Shown here in pieces: positions 35,160 to 42,439 of a stretch of 64,000 nt of DNA. This DNA comes from Methylobacterium frigidaeris. GTDB taxonomy: Bacteria > Pseudomonadota > Alphaproteobacteria > Rhizobiales > Beijerinckiaceae. Every line of letters begins with the position of its first letter. Position 1 is the stretch's first letter. The position numbers and the translations under genes are program-made. The notes under the pieces are model-generated. The model searched no databases. It saw only the letters and a program-made list of their open reading frames with translations, and had not been told where the DNA came from. Location of the stretch: assembly GCF_022179185.1 (NCBI RefSeq), contig NZ_BPQJ01000021.1, positions 1 through 64,000 on the forward strand. The letters run 5' to 3'.

Positions 35160-36005
35160 ATGGCGCGCATCCATGGCGAGGCGCTCCGCGCGCTCGTCGC
35201 AGGCGCGGTCGTCCTGCTGACGGGCCTCCCCGTTCAAGCCTCCCCCGCGACGCCCGTGAGCGCGCGCGTCTCCGTGAGTTACGTGCCGCCGAGCGACCCC
35301 GCCCATCGCGAGATCTACCGGATCGCGCAGCGGCAGCGCGTGCTGGAGCGGCTGGGCGCGATCATCCGCCTCGTCCGCCTTCCCCACCGCCTCACCTTTC
35401 GGATGAAGGGGTGCGACGGCGAGCCGAATGCCTGGTACGACCCCGGGAGCCGCGCGGTCACGATGTGCTACGAGATGGTCGCGGCCATCGTGAACCTTGC
35501 GCCGCGCACGAGGTCTGCCGCCGGGGTCACGCGAGATCAGGCGATCCGCGGGCCGGTCGCGCAGATCCTGCTGCATGAGACCAGTCACGCGCTGTTCCAC
35601 ATGCTGCGCGTTCCGATCTTCGGGCGCGAGGAGGACGCGGCCGACCAGCTCGCCTCCCTCATCCTGCTGCAGCTCGCGCCGGCCCGGGCGCGGGACGTCG
35701 TGAGCGGGAGCGGATACTTCTTCGCGACGCTGGGCCGACAGGAGCCGATGGAGAAAGGCAGGTTCGCCGACGTGCACGGCCTGTCGTGGCAGCGGTTCTA
35801 CAACCTCGCCTGCCTCGCCTACGGTGCGAACCCGCACCGCTACGGCGACATCGTCGCCAAGGGGTATCTGCCGAAGGAGCGGGCCGAGCGGTGCGGCGAG
35901 GAGACCGAGCAAGTCTCGTACGCCTTCGACAGGCTCATCGTCCCGCACCTTCGCGTGCGTCCCCACCGGGGCGTCAACCTCCGGCGTGCCTGGGGGTCGC
36001 GTTAG
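35160..36005 (+). CDS. DUF4344 putative zinc metallopeptidase, exported
   Basis: This 281-residue protein has a signal peptide (LVAGAVVLLTGLPVQA). The DUF4344 layout follows: FRMKGCDGEPNAWYD, VTMCYEMVAAI, then the zinc motif HETSH (His139, Glu140, His143) followed by GREEDAADQLAS, whose acidic residues may supply the third ligand. A Cys pair (C85, C103) probably forms a disulfide. Start choice: the frame is open from 35079, but Met at 35160 directly precedes the signal peptide; the ribosome site is weak. Family members are periplasmic and uncharacterised. Confidence 0.75.
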   Translation: MARIHGEALRALVAGAVVLLTGLPVQASPATPVSARVSVSYVPPSDPAHREIYRIAQRQRVLERLGAIIRLVRLPHRLTFRMKGCDGEPNAWYDPGSRAVTMCYEMVAAIVNLAPRTRSAAGVTRDQAIRGPVAQILLHETSHALFHMLRVPIFGREEDAADQLASLILLQLAPARARDVVSGSGYFFATLGRQEPMEKGRFADVHGLSWQRFYNLACLAYGANPHRYGDIVAKGYLPKERAERCGEETEQVSYAFDRLIVPHLRVRPHRGVNLRRAWGSR

Positions 36006-36085
36006 CCAGCCGACCTGGCGCAGGATGATCGACGCCGACGATGGTGGTCCCGTCCGCGCCCAGGCCCACCCGAGGCGGTCCGCCT

Positions 36086-36268
36086 TTAGTACCGCCGGAC
36101 GCGCACGGCGCGTGCCCCGTAGACACCACGGCGGACGCCGACCGCTCCGCGCGGTCCGACGCAGCCGGCCCTGTAGACGCCTCGGGCACAGACGACGGCC
36201 TCGGCGTCGGTCGGGATGAAGACCGTCAGGCTTGCGAGCAGTCCGATGGCGAGAAGGATGAACTTCAT
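36086..36268 (-). CDS. Small exported Arg/Gly-rich protein
   Basis: This 60-residue protein has a signal peptide (FILLAIGLLASLTVFIPTDAEA). A short basic mature part (VVCARGVYRAGCVGPRGAVG, then RVRRY) has two Cys. The VVCAxGVYRAGCxGPRGAV pattern is one I associate with small secreted proteins of methylobacteria, usually in several copies per genome. No function is known. Confidence 0.7.
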   Translation of the reverse strand: MKFILLAIGLLASLTVFIPTDAEAVVCARGVYRAGCVGPRGAVGVRRGVYGARAVRVRRY

Positions 36269-36435
36269 GGCGTGTTGCCTCTCCCTGCTCCGGCGTTCCT
36301 GCGACCCTGCACGTCCTGGTGCCCGGTCCTGCCCTCGGCGGACTTGCGTTGGCAGACCGACGCTTCGTCCGCTTATGTTTTTGTTTCGCCGCAGGTTTTT
36401 ATCGCAATACCGGCGGCCGCCTTTGCGAAACCAGC

Positions 36436-36861
36436 TTAGTAGGCGTAGCTCGCCCGCACACGCCGGTAGGCGTGGGGATCGGCCCAGATCGGAGCCTCGA
36501 TCGCCGCGGACTGCGGCGCGGGATCGAAGGGCATCGTCGAGGCGCTGAAGGCGATGAAGACCGCCGCGGTCCTCACGCTGTCGGGGTAGCGCGGATCGCG
36601 GGAGATCAGGTCCGCCTCGCGGAACAGGCGCAGGTTGCAGCGCCGGGACGGCAACCCGCCGGCGGGCGTGCAGGCGTCGTGGCGGGCGCAGGCCGCGTCG
36701 AGCGCATCGACCGGCGGGAGCGGCGCCCGGTTACCCAGGCCGCAATAGTTGCCGTGCACGAGGAGGCTCGGCGCCGGAGCGTCCCCGGCCGACTGGGCCA
36801 GAGCGACCGGCGAGGCCAGCACCGCCGCAAGGACAGCCAGCGCAGCGATCATGATCCGCAT
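36436..36861 (-). CDS. Secreted phospholipase A2-like protein
   Basis: This 141-residue protein has a signal peptide (MIAALAVLAAVLASPVALAQ). It carries a phospholipase A2-type calcium loop and active site: YCGLGN (from Tyr39) and DAACARHDAC (Cys58, catalytic-type His61, Asp62, Cys64). The region between is short (APLPPVDALD), as in the compact bacterial/fungal PLA2 group. Such enzymes hydrolyse the sn-2 ester of phospholipids with Ca2+ outside the cytoplasm. The C-terminal third (AVFIAFSASTMPFDPAP) is less conserved. It stands alone; no export partner is seen. Activity is untested. Confidence 0.7.
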   Translation of the reverse strand: MRIMIAALAVLAAVLASPVALAQSAGDAPAPSLLVHGNYCGLGNRAPLPPVDALDAACARHDACTPAGGLPSRRCNLRLFREADLISRDPRYPDSVRTAAVFIAFSASTMPFDPAPQSAAIEAPIWADPHAYRRVRASYAY

Positions 36862-37309
36862 GACGAAGACTCCAGGTTTCCTCGATGACGATGATGGCGG
36901 AGGACACCGAGCGGTCCACCCGTCGGCGGTCGCGTCTCGAACCAGACGCCGTCAGCCCTCCTGCCGCTCAGTTTGAAAGATAGTGTTTGCAAGCCTGGCT
37001 TGCTTGATCGAATAGGACAGCATGCAAAATACCGGGCCGGATCAACTCTGTTGCGACATCGCCAGCTCCCAGATATTCTTGAGAGAGTAAAGTCATCGCC
37101 GCCCGGGATCGTGCGGGCGAGTGATTTCTGCTGCATCGAAGCCGTGTTGCCCATGTGGCGCCGAGACGGGGAGCGCCGTCGGCCGAACGCTCCGCCGTGA
37201 CCCTTCATCACCCGAGCCTCTGTCGGAGGCTTAATCGTGCGGGACACTCTGCTGCGGTCGAACCGTGCCGCATGCCGGCGGACGCCCTTTCCTGGGCGCG
37301 CCGGACGAG
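36862..37309. other. Intergenic region
   Basis: No gene is convincing here. A perfect short palindrome gcaagcctggcttgc lies near 36988-37002, beside AT-richer DNA (gaaagatagtgtttgc), suggesting a promoter/operator for the minus-strand PLA2-like gene. Nothing else stands out. Confidence 0.35.
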
Positions 37310-37717
37310 TCAACGGGCGCAGCGCTGATAGTCGACCCCGGTCGGGTCCTGCTCGCCGTAGTAGCGTCGCAAGGCTCCGTTCGGCGCGGCCGCGATGAGA
37401 ACCGTGACCTCGTTGGCCGCGACCCCGTTCGCGCAGTCGAGGAGGAGACGCTGGCGGTCGGCGAGCGGTCGGATCGATCGGATCCGGCACGATGCCATCG
37501 GTGTTCTCAGCTGCTTGCCTGAGATCACGAAAGCCGGGGCGAAGATGTCGAGCGGCTTCTTGAACGCCGACCCTCGACCGGCGGATGCGTACACCTCCGC
37601 GCAGTCGCGCCCGCTCAGGAGCCACGCCCCCTGATAGTCCGCGAGGTCAGCCTCGACCGCTGACGCGACGAGGACGAGAGCGAGCCCTGCGGCCCCCACG
37701 AAACCTGCACGCGTCAT
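37310..37717 (-). CDS. Exported protein of unknown function
   Basis: This protein of about 135 residues has a signal peptide (GFVGAAGLALVLVASAVEA). A small Cys-containing mature part follows (YQGAWLLSGRDCAEVYASAG ... SCRIRSIRPLADRQRLLLDC ... YYGEQDPTGVDYQRC). The YQGAW start with a later 'TGVDYQRC' end recalls small periplasmic lipocalin-like or lysozyme-inhibitor-like proteins, without a firm family. The frame is open from 37735; Met at 37717 gives the cleaner signal peptide. Confidence 0.55.
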   Translation of the reverse strand: MTRAGFVGAAGLALVLVASAVEADLADYQGAWLLSGRDCAEVYASAGRGSAFKKPLDIFAPAFVISGKQLRTPMASCRIRSIRPLADRQRLLLDCANGVAANEVTVLIAAAPNGALRRYYGEQDPTGVDYQRCAR

Positions 37718-37769
37718 CGCGGCCATCTCCAACACGTCGCGCCATCGGGCCTGGATCTCGGCGTGGCGG

Positions 37770-38870
37770 CTACCTCGCCCGTTGCTCCTTGCGCCACGCG
37801 CTCGGCGTCGTGCCCGTCCAGCGCCGGAAGGCGTGGGTGAAGGCCGCCGGCTCCGAGAATTCCAGCACGGACGAGATCTGCGCCAAGCTCATCTCGGTGT
37901 CGGCCAGCAGCTGCTTGGCGATGCCGAGCCGGGTCTGGTTGGCGATGGAGCGGAAGGTCGTTCCCTCGGCCTTCAGCCAGCGGCCCAGCGTGCGCTGGTG
38001 GATCGCCAGGATCTGCGCGACCTGATCCTTCTCGATGCGGTTCTGCACGAGCCTCGAGCGCACGCGCCGCCGGACCTCGTCCGTGACGTCGGACGGGATG
38101 GCGGCCTCGAACCGCCGGATCCGCCCCTCCACGCTCGCGCGGATCAGGGGATTGGCGCCGTCGATGGACCGCCTCAGGAGCCGGGCCGGGAACACGAGCG
38201 CGGCGAATTCCTGCTCGAAGCGGACCGGGGCCCGGAAGAAGCTCGTATAGGGCGTCGGGTCTGGCGGGTGGAGCCGCGGCAAGAGCACCTCGTCGGGGTT
38301 CCATGTCGCGCCGCACAGCGAGCGGAGGACGTTGGTCAGGGTCGCGGCGGCTCGCTCGCAGTGCAGCGCGACGCCGTCGGTCTCCGGCTCGTAGGGGGCG
38401 TAGCTCACGGTCGCGACGCCACCGTCGACGATCAGCTCGATCATGGCGCCGCGGTTGAGGAGGTCGTGATGAGTCGCGAGGGCCTGCACGGCATCGCCGA
38501 CCGTCTCCGAGTGGCGCATCAGCGTTCCGATGAGCCCGAGCGAGGCCAGGGTGGCGCGCTGACCGACGAGCAGGCCGAAATGGGCGCACCCCGCCTGTTC
38601 GGCGGCCAGGGCGGTCAGGCGTCCCAACATCGCAAAAGAGACGGTCTCGGCCGTTTCGAAGATCTGCGTGTGAGTGCCGGCTTTCTCAAATATCGAATCC
38701 GGGTCGATACCCATTTCCAGAAGGATATCGCATACGGACTGGATGGAATGGATGTGGACGAAATTGTACGGCATGGACCCGATCGAGAGAGATCGCGTGC
38801 TCCCGTTCATAAGACAGTTGTGTGGTCTCTGGAAAATTTTGTCGCGACTCGACGACATGTAGGAGGGCAT
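37770..38870 (-). CDS. AraC-family transcriptional regulator
   Basis: This 366-residue protein has an N-terminal arabinose-binding/dimerisation-type domain of the OruR/ArgR-like AraC group (FAMLGRLTALAAEQAGCAHFGLLVGQRATLASLGLIGTL in two parts). A C-terminal AraC DNA-binding domain has two helix-turn-helices (VAQILAIHQRTLGRWLKAEG and SLAQISSVLEFSEPAAFTHA, then FRRWTGTTPSAWR). Such proteins usually activate catabolic genes in response to a small molecule. The ATG at 38870 has GGGGGAGG upstream. The likely targets are unclear, as neighbours are small secreted proteins; the AT-rich region upstream may hold an autoregulated promoter. Confidence 0.85.
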   Translation of the reverse strand: MPSYMSSSRDKIFQRPHNCLMNGSTRSLSIGSMPYNFVHIHSIQSVCDILLEMGIDPDSIFEKAGTHTQIFETAETVSFAMLGRLTALAAEQAGCAHFGLLVGQRATLASLGLIGTLMRHSETVGDAVQALATHHDLLNRGAMIELIVDGGVATVSYAPYEPETDGVALHCERAAATLTNVLRSLCGATWNPDEVLLPRLHPPDPTPYTSFFRAPVRFEQEFAALVFPARLLRRSIDGANPLIRASVEGRIRRFEAAIPSDVTDEVRRRVRSRLVQNRIEKDQVAQILAIHQRTLGRWLKAEGTTFRSIANQTRLGIAKQLLADTEMSLAQISSVLEFSEPAAFTHAFRRWTGTTPSAWRKEQRAR

Positions 38871-39172
38871 CGCTGTACCTCCCCCTGCTTCCCTGTTAAA
38901 GCAATCGTGAATATCACAGAAGAAAATCTTAGCAAAACCATTTCTTGCAATGGAATTGCATTACAATTCGAACGTTGCTCCATGAAATTGGCCGCAATTT
39001 TTAGCAAATGATGCTCCGCCGCGGATACCGCGCGTGCACGATTATAGGAACTTCTTCTTTGCGGGGACGGCGCGGCCAGGCGATCGCGGGATGACGTGGC
39101 GCTGCGGACGGATCCGGGCCCGACACGGCCGACGATGGACGGAGCGCCCGCTCTCACCGCGAGAGGCAGTGA
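38871..39172. promoter_or_regulatory. AT-rich upstream region of the AraC gene
   Basis: Bases about 38905-39010 are AT-rich (gaaaatcttagcaaaaccat) compared with flanking genes and probably hold the AraC gene promoter. No coding sequence supported. Confidence 0.4.
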
Positions 39173-39529
39173 TCATTTCTCATGGGCAGCGGTATCTTCC
39201 GGAGCGGATCGCTGCGCCCGGCGGCGCCTCGCCGTCGCGGATGCGTCTTGCGCGGCGGTCGCAGCCGCGGTCCAGATGGGTGCCGCCAGCAGGATCGCCG
39301 TCCGCACCGCCATGCGCATCTGGGCCTCGGTCGCGTCACGCAGAGCCAGCACCTCGCGGGCGTGCGGGTTCGCCTCCATGATCGCGCAGACATCGATCGC
39401 AAGGCCCTGCGAGAGCGGGCGCGGGCCGGGCACCGGGTCGTTCAAGTAGTTCGTCACGGCGGCATCGATCTGCTCGTCCGTGACGCGCTTGCGCTCGTAG
39501 AGATCGCCGATCGTGGAAGGGTCGTTCAT
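39173..39529 (-). CDS. Small protein of unknown function
   Basis: This 118-residue protein starts MNDPSTIGDLYERKRVTDEQ. It has an acidic helical front (IDAAVTNYLNDPVPG), then ALRDATEAQMRMAVRTAIL, and a basic Arg/Ala tail. It contains no signal peptide; one mildly hydrophobic helix is present (TAILLAAPIWTAAATAA). The frame is open to 39574, but Met at 39529 starts the protein-like part. No family is recognised. Confidence 0.45.
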   Translation of the reverse strand: MNDPSTIGDLYERKRVTDEQIDAAVTNYLNDPVPGPRPLSQGLAIDVCAIMEANPHAREVLALRDATEAQMRMAVRTAILLAAPIWTAAATAAQDASATARRRRAQRSAPEDTAAHEK

Positions 39530-39829
39530 GCGGCTATGCCTGGATGTTGGGTCGAACCGGACAGATCGGACCATGCGTCATAGGCTCAGTCGATCGCAGC
39601 CGCCGTTGGTTCCGAGCATTCAAAAAAAACGCGATAAGGGCCGTGCAGAAGCAAATTGAGTGATATCCTCGTGAGAGCAAGATTTCCACCCGCGAAGGCG
39701 TCGCGCGGGATCGCGCGCGAGGGAGGGAATAGGGGCGGGCTGCCTGCATGGTACCCAGGCGGTCGAGCATCGACGCAACGGGAGCGGGAGCCGGAAGCTT
39801 GACGCTCGTTAGGTCTAGACTTGAAGGGA

Positions 39830-39952
39830 TAACACCGCCGCACCTTCGAACGGACGCGTTCGAAGGTGCCAGGCAAGCCCGAATGGGCGCCGGCGCTGAT
39901 GCGCCGGTCGCCTTCGCATCGACGCGTCGATGCGAAGGCGCGAGCGTATAAG
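39830..39952. repeat. 123-bp triple-hairpin intergenic repeat, copy B
   Basis: This is the partner of 28210-28332, in the same orientation, with about six differences in 123 positions. In this copy the 30-bp terminal palindrome gccttcgcatcgacg/cgtcgatgcgaaggc is perfect, as is the first hairpin caccttcgaacg/cgttcgaaggtg. Compensating differences were not seen. Confidence 0.85.
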
Positions 39953-40136
39953 ACCGGCGCCGCTCGCGAACGGCACGCCGCTGGCCGACGCGGAAGTCCG
40001 GAGCGAGAGAACCTCCCGAACGAAGGCGGCCGCCATCATCGGTGCGCCGACACGATTCAGCCGACGGGCGCGTGTCGGATCGCAATGCTGCACGCGAGGA
40101 TGGAACCTGGTCTGAGAGATGACGTCGCACGATCGA

Positions 40137-40157
40137 GAGCCAAGAGCCAAGAGCCAA
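40137..40157 (+). repeat. Three tandem copies of a 7-bp unit
   Basis: The heptamer gagccaa occurs three times without interruption just downstream of the SulP gene. It may be simple slippage. Confidence 0.85.
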
Positions 40158-40238
40158 GGGCGGAAGCGGAGGGGCTGGCGTCGCCGCGCCCCACGGGTTG
40201 AGCCTGACCGGCGCGCTTGCGCGTCCGGCTCTGCCGGC

Positions 40239-41912
40239 TCAATCGGGCGCTGGTTTGTCCTGCATGTCCTGATACCGCTGCATCGCCACACGAGCATTGA
40301 AAAGCAGGCGATCCGGGCCGAGTTCCTCGCCCAGGCCGGAGCGCCTCACCATGTCGAGCACGCCGGGATTCAAGCCCGCGAGCCAGACCGCCACATCGGT
40401 GCGCCGGATGCCCTCCTGAAGCATTTTCAGGGCCGAGTACTCGATGTCCGGAACGCGGCTGAAATCGAGGACGATGACGCGAGGCTGATGCTGCGCGATG
40501 AGCAGCCTGATCTTGTCGCCGACGTTCTGCGCATTCGCAAAATAGAGGCGCCCGACGGGACGGACGATCAGAAGCCCGTCGAGCGTCTCATCGTCGGGAT
40601 GCTTAGGTGACACGGGACGCAGGACGTCCGCACCGCGCTTGCGCCCGATCACCGCGACCGTCGGGCGCGCGGTCTGGATTGCAAGGCCGACCAGCGACAG
40701 GGCGACCGCGACGACGATCCCCTGGAGCGTGCCGAAGACCAGCACCCCGATGGCGGCTATGACGGCCCAGCGGAACTCCATCTGGCGGACCTTGACGATG
40801 GCCCTGAACTCCCCCGGCTGGATGAGGCCGACGGAGTACACGACGACGACCGCCGCAAGGGTCGCATGCGGGAGGAGGCTCAGGATCGGCGCCAGGACCA
40901 GCATCGTGGCGAGCGCCGCCGCCGCGACGACGAGCGAGGCCGTCTGCGTCCGGCCCCCGGCGGCCCGGACGACGCCCGTCTGCGACGTCCCGCCGCCGGC
41001 GGGCATGGCGCCGAGGAACGCTCCTGCCAGATTGGCCGCCCCGGTGGCGACGAGCTCGCGATTGGCCTCGATGGGCGGGTCGCTGGTGGCCACGAAGGCC
41101 CGAGCGGCCGCGATGCTCTCGGCGAAACTCATCAGCGCGATACCGGCGGCGCCCGGAAGAAGCGCCTGGACGAGGGCCGGATCGGGCAGGGTCAATCCGG
41201 GAAGGCCCTGCGGGATCGGGCCGACGGTCGGGATGCCCCGGACCCCGAAGTCGAGGAGCCAGGAGGCCGCGATCGCGCCCGCGACCGTCACGAGGGGCGC
41301 CGGCGAGTGAGGCTTGAGGCGCTCCATTCCGATGAGCGCGGCCAGCGTGATCCCCGCGACGGTCAGGGTCGGCACCGAGGTCTCGGGAAGCCGTTGGACG
41401 AGGCTCAGCGCGTCGGCGAAGAACGACTGCTTGCCGATATGGAGTCCGAGAAGCTTCGGGATCTGGTCGAGCAGGATCACGAGCCCGATGCCGGCCTTGA
41501 AGCCCGTGAGGACCGGCACCGAGATGAAGTCGGCCACGACGCCGAGCTTGAGGAGCCGCGCCGCGACGAGCATCGCCCCGACGAGAGCCGTGAGAGTCGC
41601 GCAGGCGGCGGCCGTCCTCGCGGGATCGCCGTCGGGGATCATCATGCTGAGTTCGGCACCCGTCAGGATCGCCAGCGTGGTCGTCGACGTCACGCTGAGA
41701 ACCCGGGACGAGCCCAGCACGCCGTAGACGATCGCGGGCACGAAGGCCGTGTAGAGGCCGACCGCGACCGGCAGTCCGGCCACAGTCGCATAGGCCATGG
41801 CCTTGGGCAGGACGACTGCCGCGGCCGTGGCGCCCGCCACCGCGTCGGCGCGAAAGCCCGTCGTCCGGGCCGGCATCGGTCGTCCGATCCCACCACTTGC
41901 GAATCCCGCCAT
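40239..41912 (-). CDS. SulP/SLC26-family anion permease with STAS domain
   Basis: This 557-residue protein has 12-14 membrane helices with the SulP N-terminal signature (AAVVLPKAMAYATVAGLPVAVGLYTAF) and the conserved FKAGIGLVILLDQIPKLLG region. A cytoplasmic STAS domain follows (about 430-540: GLLIVRPVGRLYFANAQNVG, RVIVLDFSRVPDIEYSALKM). SulP proteins carry sulfate, bicarbonate, dicarboxylates or other anions by H+ or Na+ coupling; the substrate is not readable. The frame is open a further 58 codons, but Met at 41912 begins the family's N-terminus and has GGAGA upstream. It is divergent from the large decarboxylase gene. Confidence 0.85.
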   Translation of the reverse strand: MAGFASGGIGRPMPARTTGFRADAVAGATAAAVVLPKAMAYATVAGLPVAVGLYTAFVPAIVYGVLGSSRVLSVTSTTTLAILTGAELSMMIPDGDPARTAAACATLTALVGAMLVAARLLKLGVVADFISVPVLTGFKAGIGLVILLDQIPKLLGLHIGKQSFFADALSLVQRLPETSVPTLTVAGITLAALIGMERLKPHSPAPLVTVAGAIAASWLLDFGVRGIPTVGPIPQGLPGLTLPDPALVQALLPGAAGIALMSFAESIAAARAFVATSDPPIEANRELVATGAANLAGAFLGAMPAGGGTSQTGVVRAAGGRTQTASLVVAAAALATMLVLAPILSLLPHATLAAVVVVYSVGLIQPGEFRAIVKVRQMEFRWAVIAAIGVLVFGTLQGIVVAVALSLVGLAIQTARPTVAVIGRKRGADVLRPVSPKHPDDETLDGLLIVRPVGRLYFANAQNVGDKIRLLIAQHQPRVIVLDFSRVPDIEYSALKMLQEGIRRTDVAVWLAGLNPGVLDMVRRSGLGEELGPDRLLFNARVAMQRYQDMQDKPAPD

Positions 41913-42439
41913 GTGACATCTCCGCCGATCGGGAGCGCTGCGTCCCCGGGGCCGCGTCTCGCCCCCGAGGACCTTCGACGTGGAGGACGCCAGCCGGTCG
42001 GCACCTCGGATGCGGCACGGGGGCCCCGGGCCGTCGCATCGACACGGCTCCGTCGGCCCTGCGTCATCCGCCATCCATGCCCGCACCCCGTGCAGGATCC
42101 AGGCGATCGCGAACAGGCGCGGTTGACCGACGGGATCTCAGCCGCGGGCGCGAGATGGCCGTCGGCCGCCGCCTCCGGTAACGATCCAGTTTGCCAGATA
42201 TTTCAGCGGATTAGACATCGATCCTGCCTCGATTTGATGTGTGTCGGATTGCGAAAATTGTCGACGAACGACATTGCACCCGATGATTGTGCCGCGCGAG
42301 CTTTCGAATTGAAGCAACCGTCACGCGTCCTGTTGGATCAAGCGTCGTCGGAAAGAGCGGTTCTAACATACATCGCTCGATGGGAGCTTCTCCGCAAGAT
42401 CATCACCCAGGCCGATCGGACAAACAGAGGGTTACCTCG
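41913..42439. promoter_or_regulatory. Divergent region between SulP and decarboxylase genes
   Basis: These 527 bp should hold promoters for both genes. An AT-richer part lies around 42190-42300 (ccagatatttcagcggatta). The decarboxylase frame is open back to 42287 but that part lacks protein character. Nothing else supported. Confidence 0.4.

Larger units (their letters stand above)
39530..40238. other. Intergenic region holding repeat copy B
   Basis: This region holds the second 123-bp triple-hairpin repeat and a short tandem repeat. The remaining sequence has no supported gene. Open frames on both strands, some covering the repeat, show no similarity. Confidence 0.55.
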
